Counted from the first letter of the stretch, positions 38,217 through 49,314 are shown. The stretch: 64,000 bases of DNA from Vibrio sp. SS-MA-C1-2 (GCF_021513135.1 NZ_CP090981.1:2964025-3028024), one strand, 5' to 3'. The notes: a model not told the origin generated them from the sequence alone. Program-made: numbers and translations.

Positions 38217-39443
38217 TTAACCACCGAAGTCATCAAGTAGGATGTTTTCATCTTCAACACCTAGATCATGTAGCATACCAATTACCGCAGCATTCATCAT
38301 TGGAGGACCACACATGTAGTACTCACAATCTTCTGGTGCGTCATGGTCTTTCAGGTAGTTTTCATAAATAACATTATGAATGAAACCTGTGTAGCCATCC
38401 CAATTATCTTCTGGAAGAGGATCAGATAGGGCTACGTGCCAATCGAAGTTATCATTATCAGCAGCTAGCTTATCGAAATCTTCAATATAGAACATTTCAC
38501 GCTTAGAACGTGCACCATACCAGTATGTCATCTTACGCTTAGACTTAAGACGTAGAAGCTGATCAAAGATATGTGAACGCATTGGTGCCATACCAGCACC
38601 ACCACCGATAAATACCATTTCATTATCCGTATCTTTAGCGAAGAACTCACCAAATGGACCAGAAATAGTACAGCTATCACCTTCTTTTAAAGACCAGATG
38701 TACGAAGACATAATGCCTGGTGGTACATCAGGGTTATTAGGCGGCGGCGTAGCGATACGCACGTTTAGCTTAATAAGGCCTTTTTCATCAGGATAAGATG
38801 CCATTGAATAAGCACGGATTGAAGGCTCATTTACGATTGACTCGTAACGGAATAGGTTAAACTTATCCCAGTCTCCACGGTACTCTTCAGGAACATCAAA
38901 GTCTGAATATTTAATATGGTGTGGTTCAGCTTCAATCTGAATATAACCACCTGCACGGAAAGGAACTTCCTCGCCTTCAGGGATCTTAAGAACCAACTCT
39001 TTGATAAATGTCGCTTCGTTGTCATTAGAAAGAACAGTACATTCCCACTTTTTAACACCGAAGATCTCTTCAGGAAGTTCGATTGCCATGTCAGTTTTGA
39101 TACTAACCTGACAAGCTAGACGCTCACCTTCACGAGCTTCACCTTTAGAGATGTGATCACGTTCAGTTGGTAGAATATCACCACCACCTGATTTCACTTT
39201 TACGCGACACTGGCCACAAGAGCCACCACCACCACACGCAGATGATACAAAGATACCATTTGCAGATAGTGCGTTAAGTAATTTGTCGCCAGCGCCTGTG
39301 CTAATTGCTTTTGCAGGATCGCCGTTAACAGATATAGTGATATCACCTGTAGGTACTAGTTTAGATTTAGCGAATAAAATCACTAAAACTAGCGCCAATA
39401 CAATAATGGTAAACATCGCTACACCAAGAATAATGCTTTGCAT
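38217..39443 (-). CDS. nqrF: Na+-NQR subunit F (NADH- and FAD-binding, 2Fe-2S)
   Basis: Electron-entry subunit of the sodium-pumping NADH:quinone oxidoreductase. One N-terminal membrane helix, then a ferredoxin domain with Cys70, Cys76, Cys79 and Cys111, the same numbering as the Vibrio cholerae protein, then FAD and NADH domains ([29 protein letters not shown]). Length 408. It is the last gene of nqrABCDEF, spaced 29 bp after nqrE. Confidence 0.97.
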   Translation of the reverse strand: MQSIILGVAMFTIIVLALVLVILFAKSKLVPTGDITISVNGDPAKAISTGAGDKLLNALSANGIFVSSACGGGGSCGQCRVKVKSGGGDILPTERDHISKGEAREGERLACQVSIKTDMAIELPEEIFGVKKWECTVLSNDNEATFIKELVLKIPEGEEVPFRAGGYIQIEAEPHHIKYSDFDVPEEYRGDWDKFNLFRYESIVNEPSIRAYSMASYPDEKGLIKLNVRIATPPPNNPDVPPGIMSSYIWSLKEGDSCTISGPFGEFFAKDTDNEMVFIGGGAGMAPMRSHIFDQLLRLKSKRKMTYWYGARSKREMFYIEDFDKLAADNDNFDWHVALSDPLPEDNWDGYTGFIHNVIYENYLKDHDAPEDCEYYMCGPPMMNAAVIGMLHDLGVEDENILLDDFGG

Positions 39444-39472
39444 TTGTTATTCCTTATTATTGGGTGCTTACC

Positions 39473-40069
39473 CTACAGTTGAACACCAGAGAAAGACATA
39501 AAGCCTAACGCCATTAAACCTACTGTGATAAAGGTAATACCTAGACCACGTAGACCTGGAGGTACATCAGAATACTTCATCTTCTCACGGATACCCGCAA
39601 GTGCAATGATAGCTAATGTCCAACCGATACCAGAACCGATACCATAAACTACAGACTCACCAAAGTTATAATCACGCTGAACCATGAATGATACCGCACC
39701 AAAGATTGCACAGTTTACTGTGATCAATGGTAGGAAAATACCAAGAGCGTTATATAGTGGTGGGAAGAAACGATCTAAAACCATCTCTAAGATCTGTACT
39801 AATGCTGCGATAACACCAATGAATGTAATGAAGCTAAGGAAGCTTAAATCCACACCTTCAATTAGCGCATTCTCACGTAACACTAGGTTATAGATCAGGT
39901 TGTTAACTGGTACTGCAATTGCAAGTACGAACGTAACGGTAATACCTAAACCTAAAGAGGTTTTTACTTTCTTCGATACTGCTAGGAATGTACACATACC
40001 TAAGAAGAAAGATAATGCTAAGTTTTCGATAAAGATCGATTTTACTAGCAGGCTAATATAATGTTCCAT
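39473..40069 (-). CDS. nqrE: Na+-NQR subunit E
   Basis: Integral membrane subunit that with NqrD ligates an iron centre inside the membrane. The 198 residues form six hydrophobic segments; the family signature [20 protein letters not shown] contains one iron-ligand Cys and NCAIFGA the other. It lies 7 bp after nqrD and is a close paralogue of it. Confidence 0.96.
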   Translation of the reverse strand: MEHYISLLVKSIFIENLALSFFLGMCTFLAVSKKVKTSLGLGITVTFVLAIAVPVNNLIYNLVLRENALIEGVDLSFLSFITFIGVIAALVQILEMVLDRFFPPLYNALGIFLPLITVNCAIFGAVSFMVQRDYNFGESVVYGIGSGIGWTLAIIALAGIREKMKYSDVPPGLRGLGITFITVGLMALGFMSFSGVQL

Positions 40070-40076
40070 GTTACCC

Positions 40077-40709
40077 TTACTCCTTCGCTTCTACTTGTTC
40101 AGGTCGAATAATTCGGATGATCCAAATTAGGAAACCAATAAGGAAGAACGCAGATGGTGCTAGTAGCATCATACCGTTTGGCTGATACCAACCGCCATTC
40201 TTAATCAGCGGTAAAACTTCAATACCAAATAGCGTACCTGAACCAAATAGTTCACGGAAGAATGCCACGGCTAGTAGAATGACACCATAACCAAGACCAT
40301 TACCAACACCATCAATGAATGCGGGTAGCGGCTTAGACTTCATCGCGAATGCTTCAGCACGACCCATTACAATACAGTTTGTAATGATAAGTGCAACGAA
40401 TACAGATAACTGCTTAGAGATATCGTAAACAAATGCACGAAGCACTTCATCAACCACGATTACCAATGACGCGATAATCGCCATTTGCACGATAATACGT
40501 ACACTGTTTGGAATGTGGTTACGAATTAGAGAGACAAACAAGTTAGAGAATGCTGTTACAAACATTACAGCAATTGTCATTACGACCGCTGTCTCCATCT
40601 TGGTTGTTACTGCTAAAGCAGAACAGATACCAAGAACCTGCAACGCAATTGGGTTGTTATCAACCAACGGCGAAGTAAGGATTTTCTTCATTTCTTTTGC
40701 ATCAGCCAT
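40077..40709 (-). CDS. nqrD: Na+-NQR subunit D
   Basis: Membrane subunit paired with NqrE. The 210 residues show six membrane segments, with Cys in [12 protein letters not shown] and in [13 protein letters not shown] at the positions corresponding to the NqrE ligands. It overlaps the end of nqrC by eight bases, suggesting coupled translation. Confidence 0.96.
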   Translation of the reverse strand: MADAKEMKKILTSPLVDNNPIALQVLGICSALAVTTKMETAVVMTIAVMFVTAFSNLFVSLIRNHIPNSVRIIVQMAIIASLVIVVDEVLRAFVYDISKQLSVFVALIITNCIVMGRAEAFAMKSKPLPAFIDGVGNGLGYGVILLAVAFFRELFGSGTLFGIEVLPLIKNGGWYQPNGMMLLAPSAFFLIGFLIWIIRIIRPEQVEAKE

Positions 40710-41487
40710 TATTTAGAACTCCCTTACGGACTTTAGCAAGGAAAGGACCAAAGCCGTTATCACCTAGCCAGAAGTCGAAGGTGTGCTGTACACCGTTACC
40801 CGTTAATGTTGCACCAGAGATGCCATCAACGCCGTGGATATCACCTTGTGGTGCGCCACCTTTAACAACGCGTAGTGCTGGTTTACCATTTGCATCAAAT
40901 AGTTCTTTACCAACAAACTGTGCACGCCATTTAGGGTTTTCAACCTCACCACCAAGACCGGCTGTTTCGCCTTGCTCGTAGTAAGTGATACCTTCAATTG
41001 TATTACCATCAGTTTTAACAGAAACAAATGCATACATCATTGACCAAAGACCTGTACCATGAACGGGTAGCACGACTTTCGTTGTGTTGCCATTTGCATC
41101 CTTAACAAGATAAATAGTTGCGACATTTGCACGACGCATAATCTTCGCTTTATCTTGCTCTGGAGTCAGTTTAATTGACTCGCTAGGATCTTTTGCTGCT
41201 AAACGTTGGTTGTACGTTAATGGATCAAGCGTAGTATTGAAATCACCTGTATCTAGGTTAACTAGACGAGGTTGGATAAACTGTTTGTAGTTATCCTGAA
41301 TTTCTTTATTGGTATCGATCGGAAGACCAGCTACTAATAAAATGTTTTTCTGCTTATCCAAAAGAGCATTTTCTTTCTGCAGAGGACGCAATCCAACCGC
41401 GGCTAGTGATACGATAATCGAACACACTAGGCTTAATGCGATAACAACAATCAGCGTCTTTTTAATGCCATCGTTATTACTTGCCAT
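40702..41487 (-). CDS. nqrC: Na+-NQR subunit C (covalent FMN)
   Basis: Membrane-anchored periplasmic flavoprotein. The 261 residues have one N-terminal helix (about 10-32) and the FMN attachment motif SGATLT near residue 225, where ApbE adds FMN to the second Thr. It overlaps the end of nqrB by 11 bases and nqrD by eight. Confidence 0.96.
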   Translation of the reverse strand: MASNNDGIKKTLIVVIALSLVCSIIVSLAAVGLRPLQKENALLDKQKNILLVAGLPIDTNKEIQDNYKQFIQPRLVNLDTGDFNTTLDPLTYNQRLAAKDPSESIKLTPEQDKAKIMRRANVATIYLVKDANGNTTKVVLPVHGTGLWSMMYAFVSVKTDGNTIEGITYYEQGETAGLGGEVENPKWRAQFVGKELFDANGKPALRVVKGGAPQGDIHGVDGISGATLTGNGVQHTFDFWLGDNGFGPFLAKVRKGVLNNG

Positions 41488-42721
41488 TGCGAGCTAATCT
41501 CCGTTTAATGTTGCCCTGTACCACAAAGTGATCGAACAGTGGTGCGAACAAGTTAGCGAATAGAATAGCTAACATCATACCTTCTGGATATGCAGGGTTA
41601 ACAACACGAACTAATACAGCCATTACACCGATTAGCGCGCCGTACCACCACTTACCTTTATTGGTAAATGCAGCTGATACTGGGTCTGTCGCCATGAAAA
41701 TCATACCGAATGCAAAACCACCTAATACTAGGTGCCAGTGCCAAGGCATGCTGAACATTGGGTTAGTGTCAGAACCAATAATGTTGAAAAGAGTTGCAGT
41801 TGCGATCATACCGATTAGTACGCCGCCGATAATACGCCATGATGCGATACCCATGTATACGATCATTGCGCCACCGATTAAAATAGCTAAAGTCGAAACT
41901 TCACCCATTGAACCAGGGATATTACCAATAAATGCATCCATCCAAGAAATAGCTTGGCCAGTTACATTATGTACAACTGAACCTTGACCACCGTGTGACC
42001 ACTGGCTAAGAGCAGTAGCACCAGAGAAGCCATCAGCCGCTGTCCATACTGCATCACCTGAGATTTCACCCGGATATGCGAAGAATAGGAATGCACGACC
42101 TGCTAATGCTGGGTTCAAGAAGTTACGACCTGTGCCACCAAAGATCTCTTTCGCAACAACAACACCAAAGGTAATACCTAGTGCCGCTTGCCATAGAGGA
42201 ATCGTCGCTGGAAGGATTAACGCAAACAAGATAGAAGTGACGAAGAAACCTTCATTAACTTCATGTTTACGAACCATACAGAATAGAACTTCCCAGAAAC
42301 CACCTACTGCAAATACAACTGCATATACAGGTAGGAAATAAGCAGCACCAAGAAGCATTTTGCTTCCTACACCAGCATCTGCTGCTAGTGAGCCACCCAA
42401 CATCTGAGTAAACCAGTAGTGCCAATCACCAGCAATAACAGTTGCTAACTCAGAACCTGAGTATAGGTGGTTAAGCGCTTCGATAGCTTGGTTACCAGTA
42501 TTGTACATACCCCAGAACATTGCTGGGAATACGGCAAACCAAACCATAATCATGATACGTTTTAGATCGATACTATCACGTACGTGAGCACCAGTACGAG
42601 TTACCGTACCTGGGGTATACATTAGGGTTGCAAATGCTTCATACAATGCAAACCAAGTTTCGTATTTACCACCTGGCTCAAAATGCGGTTCTACCCGCTC
42701 AAGAATAGACTTCAGGCCCAT
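41477..42721 (-). CDS. nqrB: Na+-NQR subunit B (covalent FMN, sodium channel)
   Basis: Largest membrane subunit, holding riboflavin and a covalently bound FMN, and forming much of the sodium path. The 414 residues contain about ten membrane segments and the attachment motif SGATALS in [12 protein letters not shown]. The conserved [17 protein letters not shown] precedes it. It starts 3 bp after the nqrA stop. Confidence 0.97.
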   Translation of the reverse strand: MGLKSILERVEPHFEPGGKYETWFALYEAFATLMYTPGTVTRTGAHVRDSIDLKRIMIMVWFAVFPAMFWGMYNTGNQAIEALNHLYSGSELATVIAGDWHYWFTQMLGGSLAADAGVGSKMLLGAAYFLPVYAVVFAVGGFWEVLFCMVRKHEVNEGFFVTSILFALILPATIPLWQAALGITFGVVVAKEIFGGTGRNFLNPALAGRAFLFFAYPGEISGDAVWTAADGFSGATALSQWSHGGQGSVVHNVTGQAISWMDAFIGNIPGSMGEVSTLAILIGGAMIVYMGIASWRIIGGVLIGMIATATLFNIIGSDTNPMFSMPWHWHLVLGGFAFGMIFMATDPVSAAFTNKGKWWYGALIGVMAVLVRVVNPAYPEGMMLAILFANLFAPLFDHFVVQGNIKRRLARNGK

Positions 42722-42724
42722 GGA

Positions 42725-44065
42725 TTAACCTTCCTTCTCAATCTTGTCCAAGCAATCACGTAAGATTGGACCATATTCATATTTACCAGGACACACATAA
42801 GTGCATAGCGCTAAATCTTCTTCATCTAGCTCTAAAAGACCTAATTCCTGTGCACTGTCAAGGTCACCAGAAAGGATGTCACGAAGTAGCAATGTTGGCT
42901 CAATGTCTAGAGGCATCACTTTTTCGTAGTTACCAATTGGCACCATTGAACGCTCACTACCATTTGTTGTTGTTGTCATATCAAATAACCGACCGCTAAA
43001 CAGATGGCTTAAGAAAGAACGTGTTACTGAGAACTTGCTCTTACCCGGAACAATCCAACCTAATAACTCTTTTTCACGACCTTCGTGTAAAACAGAAACT
43101 TGTAGGTGGTAATTACCAAGATAAGCAGAAGGACCACTAGCCGCTGTACCACTCAGTACAGAGCCAGAGATAATGCGAACTTCACCTGGCATCACTTCGT
43201 TATCAGCAAGCGTTGCAATTGATGCACCTTTTACTGTACGAATTAGACGAGGTTTGTTTACAACTGGACCCGCTAATGAAATTACACGTTGGGTATCAAT
43301 TTCACCGGTAAGGAAAAAATTACCAAAAGCGATAATATCTTGATAATTTAAATGCCAAGCGACATTACCAAGACTTACAGGATGAAGAGTATGAATATGA
43401 GTACCAACGAGGCCTGCTGGATGAACTCCACCAAACACATGTTCTTCGACGTTTGTTGCATTGCTCTTAGGTAAACTAGAACCTGCTTTACAAACGTAAA
43501 CTTTACCTTCAGTTAAACGTGAAACGATATCTAAACCAGCAGTAAATGCCGCTGTGTTTTCATTGATAATCACTTCAGGGTTTGCAGCTAAAGGATTCGT
43601 ATCCATTGCTGTTACGAAGATAGCATTAGGTACAGCATCAATAGCAGGAACACGGCTATATGGACGTGTGCGTAATGCAGTCCAAACACCAGATTCGACT
43701 AGCTGATCAACAATAACCTGACGGTCTAGTGTTGTTAGCTGAGCTGTATCATATTTATTAAACGTTACTTGATCGTCGCCATCGATATCGATAACAACAG
43801 ACTGTAACACTCGCTTAGCGCCGCGGTTGATTTCAACAACCTTACCACATGCTGGAGCAGTAAATTTAACACCAGGATTCTTTTTATCTTCAAAAAGAAC
43901 TTGGCCTTTCTTTACCATATCGCCTACACGCACGTGCATTGTAGGACGCATTCCAACATATTCCTCGCCAAGCAAGGCAACTTGTTTGATGGTTGGACCA
44001 TCATGTATCACCTGTGCTGGGGCCCCTGAAATGGGGAGATCCAGACCCTTCTTAATTGTAATCAT
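42725..44065 (-). CDS. nqrA: Na+-NQR subunit A
   Basis: Peripheral cytoplasmic subunit near the quinone site. The 446 residues start [16 protein letters not shown], the family N-terminus, and end in a region with Cys ([18 protein letters not shown]). It is the first gene of the operon; the promoter region lies directly upstream. Its ribosome binding site is weak by eye. Confidence 0.97.
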   Translation of the reverse strand: MITIKKGLDLPISGAPAQVIHDGPTIKQVALLGEEYVGMRPTMHVRVGDMVKKGQVLFEDKKNPGVKFTAPACGKVVEINRGAKRVLQSVVIDIDGDDQVTFNKYDTAQLTTLDRQVIVDQLVESGVWTALRTRPYSRVPAIDAVPNAIFVTAMDTNPLAANPEVIINENTAAFTAGLDIVSRLTEGKVYVCKAGSSLPKSNATNVEEHVFGGVHPAGLVGTHIHTLHPVSLGNVAWHLNYQDIIAFGNFFLTGEIDTQRVISLAGPVVNKPRLIRTVKGASIATLADNEVMPGEVRIISGSVLSGTAASGPSAYLGNYHLQVSVLHEGREKELLGWIVPGKSKFSVTRSFLSHLFSGRLFDMTTTTNGSERSMVPIGNYEKVMPLDIEPTLLLRDILSGDLDSAQELGLLELDEEDLALCTYVCPGKYEYGPILRDCLDKIEKEG

Positions 44066-44541
44066 ATTTTTTGCACTACATTAACGGGAAAGAATTCTAC
44101 TTAAACTACTTACCTTTATATTAAAGTAAGTAATCCCTATTTTGTCACTTTTTAGTCATGACGATCGTCTATATATTGAACAAACAAAATACAGAGCTTA
44201 ATTTTCAAGTTGCATATTCTATCATTATTTCTAATTTCATGCCCATCGAAATCGTAATCAACTATCATTTTGAGTCATAAAATAGCCTTATATTGACGCA
44301 CAAACAGCTAAACTAGACTTAGATCACAAAAATATAATCCAATATAAATAAGTTATAGACATGAATAAATAACCATTAGATTAAGTTTAAGAATAAGCTG
44401 TTAAGACCAATGTTCATACAGTACAAGTTGTCTACATTGCCGCAACCAACAAGCACCTAGCTTTAATAAAAATAATAACTGTGCAACTTTAAAATCAAAT
44501 TTATTAAAAATAAAATATATCGTTCAAACAAACACTAAATA
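44066..44541. other. bolA-nqrA intergenic region (476 bp)
   Basis: Contains the candidate nqr promoter and palindrome at its left end. The rest is AT-rich with no ORF or repeat. TTAGATCACA near 44320 is a CRP-like half-site. The right 200 bp lies downstream of bolA and has no obvious terminator. Confidence 0.55.
44120..44148 (-). promoter_or_regulatory. Candidate nqr operon promoter
   Basis: On the minus strand GTGACA (44143-44148) and TTTAAT (44120-44125) are 17 bp apart, each one base from consensus. A 24-bp imperfect palindrome, ACTTACCTTTATATTAAAGT plus AAGT at 44108-44131, overlaps the -10 and start region and could be an operator. nqrA starts about 50 bases downstream. Confidence 0.6.
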
Positions 44542-44853
44542 CTAATGATTTGAACCACCTTTACAACCCGGGGAAGCAGCAACATCATTATCTAATGCAC
44601 TCCACTCTTCCGGTGTAAATGTGTGTAGTGCCAACGCATGCAACCCTTCATCAAACTCTTTTTGTAACGTACTATAAATAAGTTGATGACGCTTAACTGA
44701 ACGCAATCCTTCAAATTGAGCACTACTAATCACCACCTTAAAATGACTCTCTGAACCAGGCGGGACATTATGTCGGTGGCTTTCATTCTCAACGGTTAAA
44801 TAGTTTGGAGAGAACTCATTCTCTAACTTACTATTTATATCATTTTCAACCAT
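44542..44853 (-). CDS. bolA: BolA-family protein
   Basis: Stress and morphology protein; BolA proteins bind monothiol glutaredoxins and E. coli BolA also affects dacA expression. The 103 residues match BolA: LTVENESHRHNVPPGSESHF, then GLRSVKRHQLIYSTLQKEF and GLHALALHTFTPEEW, with the class-typical His residues. It is divergent from rlmG; in E. coli bolA, yajG and ampG are neighbours. Confidence 0.94.
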   Translation of the reverse strand: MVENDINSKLENEFSPNYLTVENESHRHNVPPGSESHFKVVISSAQFEGLRSVKRHQLIYSTLQKEFDEGLHALALHTFTPEEWSALDNDVAASPGCKGGSNH

Positions 44854-45321
44854 AAAATTTCCTTCTTCATATTGTGTTAGATTATTGATTAAACCATTTA
44901 ATATAAACTCACTCTGACCATCAACAGAGGTGCTTTTCCTCTCTTGACTTCAAATTGCTATGCCCTCCATACTTGAAGTCGCTAGGTTGTTGGCTGCACT
45001 CGCTCGCCCCAATCATAGAGTACACCTATACTCATAGGGTCTCGCTCACTTGCCACCGACTAGCAACGCCAATTATTTTAGGTATAGATATAAACCTTTG
45101 AATATAAATTCTCTATTTTATAGTCAAAGACTTTAACTGCATCAAGATGCTATTTATTTTTATCTTACGACGTCTTAACTACTATAGTATAAACCACCTG
45201 TTTAATCAGTGTGATTTAGCTTTAAACTGACTATCACTCTGTTGTTTATGCTATCGTTATAGGTATAAAAACAACGCTCATTTAATTAATAACAAATTAT
45301 TTTCTACCAACTGGATGCCCC
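44854..45321. other. bolA-rlmG divergent intergenic region (468 bp)
   Basis: Holds the bolA promoter side, a full reverse-orientation ERIC-like repeat in the middle, and about 235 AT-rich bases before rlmG. A TATAAA box with a flanking GTTGTTT/AAACAAC inverted repeat lies around 45241-45275. No gene was seen. Confidence 0.55.
44959..45086 (-). repeat. ERIC-like intergenic repeat, full 128-bp copy, reverse orientation
   Basis: On the + strand TATGCCCTCCATACTTGAAG to CAATTATTTTAGGTATA, with core CGCCCCAATCATAGAG. Confidence 0.86.
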
Positions 45322-46446
45322 ATGGAAACCACATTATCCCTTTTGGATCGCTCTCTTACTCTACAACGCTTCCCAATTAGAAAAAATGAAACCTTACAAG
45401 CTTGGGATTCGGCTGATGAATATCTCATTCATCACTTCGAGCAACAACAGGATTTATCTCCTCAGCATTATCTTATCTTAAATGATACGTTTGGTGCGTT
45501 AAGCTGCTGGTTTCAAGAGCGATCCAATGTCACTTTGGTCACAGACTCTTTTATTGCAAAACAAGCAACTGAACAGAATTTATCATCGAATAATGCTAAC
45601 CCTATCCTTATTCAAGATGGATTAAAAGCCCTTCCTGAAGCCGATGCGGTGATGATGAAGTTACCTAAGAGTAAGCGGTTGCTAACATGGCAACTTATCC
45701 AATTATGTCAGGCACTACCAGATGGAACAATTGTTGTCACTGCCGGTAAAGCAAAGGATATCCATACTTCGACCTTAAAGTTATTTGAACGCTACTTAGG
45801 TAAAACAACCACCTCTTTGGCAAAAAAGAAATCACGTCTTATTTTTACGACGGTTGATAAAAGTACATCACAACCGCTACCAAAACCTTTAAGTTGGTCT
45901 GTTGATGAGTATCATATCACCCTAACTAATCACGCCAATGTCTACTCGGGTGAGAGTTTAGATCTTGGAGCTCGTTTTATTTTACCTCATCTGCCAAAGG
46001 GTGATAAGTATAAGCATATTATTGATTTAGGTTGTGGTAATGGCGTATTAACCATTCGATTAGCCCAACTGAATCCAAGTGCAAAAATTACCAGCATTGA
46101 TGAAAGCTATATGGCTATTACCTCAGCAACCGAGAATTGCCAGTTAAATGTACCCGATAATCATAATATCGATCTGAAAGTAAATAATTGTCTTGATGAT
46201 TTTGATCTCAACAGTGCCGACATGGTGATTTGTAACCCGCCTTTTCACCAGCAAAATACCATCACTGATCATATTGCATGGCAAATGTTTAACGATGCTT
46301 ATCAAGTATTAGAACCAAATGGAAAATTAATGGTCATTGGTAATAGCCATTTAAAGTATCACGAAAAATTGAACCGCTTATTTGGTAATTGCTCTAAAGT
46401 TGCCTCTAATAAAAAATTTGTTATTTATCAATCAGAAAAGCAATAA
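45322..46446 (+). CDS. rlmG: 23S rRNA (guanine-1835-N2)-methyltransferase
   Basis: SAM-dependent rRNA methyltransferase acting on naked 23S rRNA. The 374 residues match RlmG rather than RsmC: the N-terminal half has LTLQRFPI, LILNDTFGALSCWF and GKAKDIHTSTLKLFERYLG; the catalytic half has SAM motif DLGCGNG (about residue 236) and CNPPFHQ (Asn305-Pro-Pro-Phe). It sits between bolA and yajG, where E. coli has nothing. Confidence 0.92.
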   Translation: METTLSLLDRSLTLQRFPIRKNETLQAWDSADEYLIHHFEQQQDLSPQHYLILNDTFGALSCWFQERSNVTLVTDSFIAKQATEQNLSSNNANPILIQDGLKALPEADAVMMKLPKSKRLLTWQLIQLCQALPDGTIVVTAGKAKDIHTSTLKLFERYLGKTTTSLAKKKSRLIFTTVDKSTSQPLPKPLSWSVDEYHITLTNHANVYSGESLDLGARFILPHLPKGDKYKHIIDLGCGNGVLTIRLAQLNPSAKITSIDESYMAITSATENCQLNVPDNHNIDLKVNNCLDDFDLNSADMVICNPPFHQQNTITDHIAWQMFNDAYQVLEPNGKLMVIGNSHLKYHEKLNRLFGNCSKVASNKKFVIYQSEKQ

Positions 46447-46507
46447 CTACCATATACTAATATGGTTATCTAACTGAAATATCAATATATATTGTTAAGG
46501 ATAGAAA

Positions 46508-47077
46508 ATGAAAAATGGCTTAATTGGGTTATTCGCTTTAATTGCAATTGCGGGTTGTAGTTCAAAAACCCCACAACCGATCGATTTATCACCAAAAGCA
46601 ACATTAGCAGCAGCCCCTATCGTAAAAGATAGATCAATAGAGCTAACCGTTAATGATTTAAGAACCGCTCAGTATATTGCACTCAATGATACAGGAGAGA
46701 AGTTTGTCTACCCTCTTCATGCACAACAAAACCTTCGTTCCACGTTTAGTGATTTATTAATACTACAACTAAAATCACAAGGGTTTAAGATTCAACCAAA
46801 TGCGCCGTTAACTCTTCAGGTCGATATTTTAGACATGGTTGCCAATGTGAAAAATGAAACAGTCACTAACACCATCAAGAGTCGAGTAAAAGTACAGCTA
46901 ATTGCACAAGCCGAAGGTCATCAATTTACTAAACGTTATTCAGGTGAATCGTCAGAGACTAGTGGTGGTTCAGCGTCTGAAGAAGATATTTCTGAGAAAG
47001 TCAGTCAATTATTAAGCTTGGTTTTATCTGATATCGCCAAAGATAATGAACTACAGCAATTCTTAATCAAACAGTAA
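46508..47077 (+). CDS. yajG: YajG family lipoprotein
   Basis: Putative outer-membrane lipoprotein of unknown function. The 189 residues have a lipoprotein signal ending IAGC (Cys17). The body contains TVNDLRTAQYIAL and, later, LQVDILDMVANVKNETVTN. It precedes ppiA and ampG; in E. coli yajG is directly before ampG, so a role near peptidoglycan recycling is often guessed but unproven. Confidence 0.88.
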   Translation: MKNGLIGLFALIAIAGCSSKTPQPIDLSPKATLAAAPIVKDRSIELTVNDLRTAQYIALNDTGEKFVYPLHAQQNLRSTFSDLLILQLKSQGFKIQPNAPLTLQVDILDMVANVKNETVTNTIKSRVKVQLIAQAEGHQFTKRYSGESSETSGGSASEEDISEKVSQLLSLVLSDIAKDNELQQFLIKQ

Positions 47078-47133
47078 ATTTGAACAGCACCCAGAAAAAT
47101 AACCAATACACAATTGACAAATAAGAGTAGAAG

Positions 47134-47694
47134 ATGAAAAAAACAATCTTAACCGCAGCCATCGCACTCAGTGCCGCACTTTTTATTACACCATCGATGG
47201 CAGCACCACTTGTTCAAGTCACCACGACGGATGGTCAATTCACCATTAATCTAAATAGTGAACAAGCACCGATCTCGACCAAAAACTTTCTTCGTTATGT
47301 TGAAGATGGCAGTTATGTCGGCACTCAATTCCATCGAGTTATTGCAGGCTTTATGGTTCAAGGTGGTGGGTTTGATGCCAAGATGAATAAGCGAGCAACA
47401 TATCCTGCAATCAAGAATGAAGCCAGTAATGGTCTTAAAAATAATGTCGCCACTATAGCAATGGCAAGAACTCAAGTACCCGACTCTGCAACTCGTCAGT
47501 TTTTTATCAATGTCAAAGATAATGGCTTTTTAGATCAAAGTTCAACTAAAGTCGGTTACGCCGTTTTTGGTAAAATTACAGAAGGCTATTCAACCATCGA
47601 AAAAATTGCAGCAACTAAAACAGGTATCAAAGGCGGTATGCGTGATGTGCCAAACACTCCGATTGTGATCACTGAAATTAAAGTGATTAAATAA
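47134..47694 (+). CDS. ppiA: Periplasmic peptidyl-prolyl isomerase A (cyclophilin)
   Basis: Secreted cyclophilin. The 186 residues begin with a signal peptide ending PSMA, followed by APLVQVTTTDGQFTINL. Active-site segments are GTQFHRVIAGFMVQGGG, MARTQVPDSATRQFFINV and the late VFGKITEGYSTI. It is inserted between yajG and ampG, spaced 56 and 37 bp. Confidence 0.93.
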   Translation: MKKTILTAAIALSAALFITPSMAAPLVQVTTTDGQFTINLNSEQAPISTKNFLRYVEDGSYVGTQFHRVIAGFMVQGGGFDAKMNKRATYPAIKNEASNGLKNNVATIAMARTQVPDSATRQFFINVKDNGFLDQSSTKVGYAVFGKITEGYSTIEKIAATKTGIKGGMRDVPNTPIVITEIKVIK

Positions 47695-47731
47695 AAACGA
47701 TCAACTCATTAGTTAACAACAAGGACACCAC

Positions 47732-49096
47732 ATGGCGAATCAACTTTCATGGAGAGAAACACTCCAAAGTTACCTAGATAAACGTCTACTTTGGGTATTT
47801 ATGTTAGGGTGTGCCAGTGGTTTTCCTTGGGTTTTAATCGGCTCTAATATGTCAGGTTGGTTAAAAGATGCGGGATTAACTCGTGCTGCTATCGGTTTTT
47901 TTGGCTCGGTTTTTGCCGTTTATGCTATCAACTTTCTTTGGGCACCTCTGATCGATCGTGTCAAACTTCCAGTCTTAAATCTGTGGTTAGGGCAACGACG
48001 TAGTTGGATATTCCTCACTCAAATTGTGATGTTAATCGCGACGCTAGCGATAGCTGGTACTGACCCTGCACATAATATTGCCATCACTTCCGCTTTAGCA
48101 TTGGTGATTGCCACCAGCTCAGCAACTCAAGATATCGCCATTGATGCTTTCCGTATTGATAGTTTTAGGGAAGATGAAAAACATAAAATGCCTCAAGCTT
48201 CTGCCATGGCCGTCATGGGATGGTGGACAGGCTACTCTCTGCCGGGTTATTTTGCTTTTACCAACGCCGATTCTGTTGGTTGGAATAGTGTTTACTATGG
48301 AATGGCGGGCTTTGTTGTCTTGCTAATTATTTTTACTCTTTGCGTTCGAGAACCCGTAACATTTAGAGAAAAGCTGCAAAGTGAGGCTGAATTACGTCAT
48401 GCAAAACTGTTAAGTGATGGTAAGCCAACAGCTTGGATTCGCCTTATTAGCTGGATTTCAGTCACTGTTTTTGAACCTTTTATCGACTTTTTCCGCCGTA
48501 ATGGGGTTCGAATAGCAATCTCTTTATTACTGTTCGTCTTTCTATTTAAAATTGGCGAAGCCTTCCTTGGACGCATGTCGATTGTCTTTTATAAAGAAAT
48601 TGGATTCAGTAACCAACAAATAGGAGAATACTCTAAATTGGTTGGTTGGGTTGCAACGATTGTCTTTACCTTAATTGGTAGTGCGATTAATGTTCGCTTT
48701 GGTATTGTCAAAGGGCTGCTCATTGGTGGGATCGCAATGGCTGCTTCCAACTTAATGTTTGCATGGATAGCAACCGTCGGCCCTAATGAACATCTATTCT
48801 TAGCAACTATTTTAGTTGATAACTTTACCAGCGCATTTGCTAGTGTTGCTTTTGTTTCATTCTTAACTTATTTAACGGGGCGAGCTTTCTCAGCCACTCA
48901 ATATGCTCTGCTTGCTTCATTAGGCAACTTTGGTCGTACAACACTAGGCTCACTGAGTGGTGTCTTTGTCGAGTGGCTAAATAGTTGGTCATTGTTCTTT
49001 ATTATTACCGCATTAATGGTTATTCCTAGTTTAGTGCTATTAATTTCAATGAAAGACCACTTCAATCAATTAAGCCAAGATAAAAAAGAGCAATAA
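47732..49096 (+). CDS. ampG: Muropeptide permease AmpG
   Basis: Inner-membrane MFS permease that imports GlcNAc-anhydroMurNAc peptides for cell-wall recycling. The 454 residues have about 12 membrane segments and start LLWVFMLGCASGFPWVLIGS, the AmpG hallmark; ATSSATQDIAIDAFRID and the late RAFSATQYALLASLGNFGRT are also typical. A tandem duplication covers its stop codon and the bases after it. Confidence 0.93.
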   Translation: MANQLSWRETLQSYLDKRLLWVFMLGCASGFPWVLIGSNMSGWLKDAGLTRAAIGFFGSVFAVYAINFLWAPLIDRVKLPVLNLWLGQRRSWIFLTQIVMLIATLAIAGTDPAHNIAITSALALVIATSSATQDIAIDAFRIDSFREDEKHKMPQASAMAVMGWWTGYSLPGYFAFTNADSVGWNSVYYGMAGFVVLLIIFTLCVREPVTFREKLQSEAELRHAKLLSDGKPTAWIRLISWISVTVFEPFIDFFRRNGVRIAISLLLFVFLFKIGEAFLGRMSIVFYKEIGFSNQQIGEYSKLVGWVATIVFTLIGSAINVRFGIVKGLLIGGIAMAASNLMFAWIATVGPNEHLFLATILVDNFTSAFASVAFVSFLTYLTGRAFSATQYALLASLGNFGRTTLGSLSGVFVEWLNSWSLFFIITALMVIPSLVLLISMKDHFNQLSQDKKEQ

Positions 49097-49116
49097 GCAA
49101 AAAAAGAGCAATAAGC
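49082..49116 (+). repeat. 17-18 bp tandem duplication over the ampG stop
   Basis: AAAAAAGAGCAATAAGC at 49082-49098 is repeated at once with one extra A (49099-49116). The first unit encodes the last ampG codons and stop (KKEQ, TAA). The duplication leaves the protein unchanged. Confidence 0.9.
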
Positions 49117-49171
49117 AGAAAAGACAAATGAGAGTGATGAATAAATAAATCATAAATACCGGCCTAAAAAG

Positions 49172-49187
49172 TGTGATCACAATCACA
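49172..49187 (+). promoter_or_regulatory. CRP site upstream of ompK
   Basis: TGTGATCACAATCACA matches TGTGA-N6-TCACA perfectly. It lies 143 bp before the ompK start. A weak -10 (GATAAA at 49205-49210) would place the transcription start about 40 bp from the site centre, typical of class II activation. The E. coli relative tsx is CRP-controlled, which supports the inference. Confidence 0.75.
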
Positions 49188-49314
49188 CTAAATTCATAGT
49201 GATTGATAAATTAAAAAAAGGTTCATTTTTTTTATCTACAGTGAAAGTAGCAATGGAAAATAGCAGCTATCCGATTGTTGCTATTCACCTAACTTTGACT
49301 CAATAGGTAACAAT

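Noticed and set aside
40697-40981. 94-codon + strand ORF over nqrC and similar plus-strand ORFs across the nqr operon
   Set aside because: They are antisense shadows of strongly conserved nqr genes with no ribosome binding sites.
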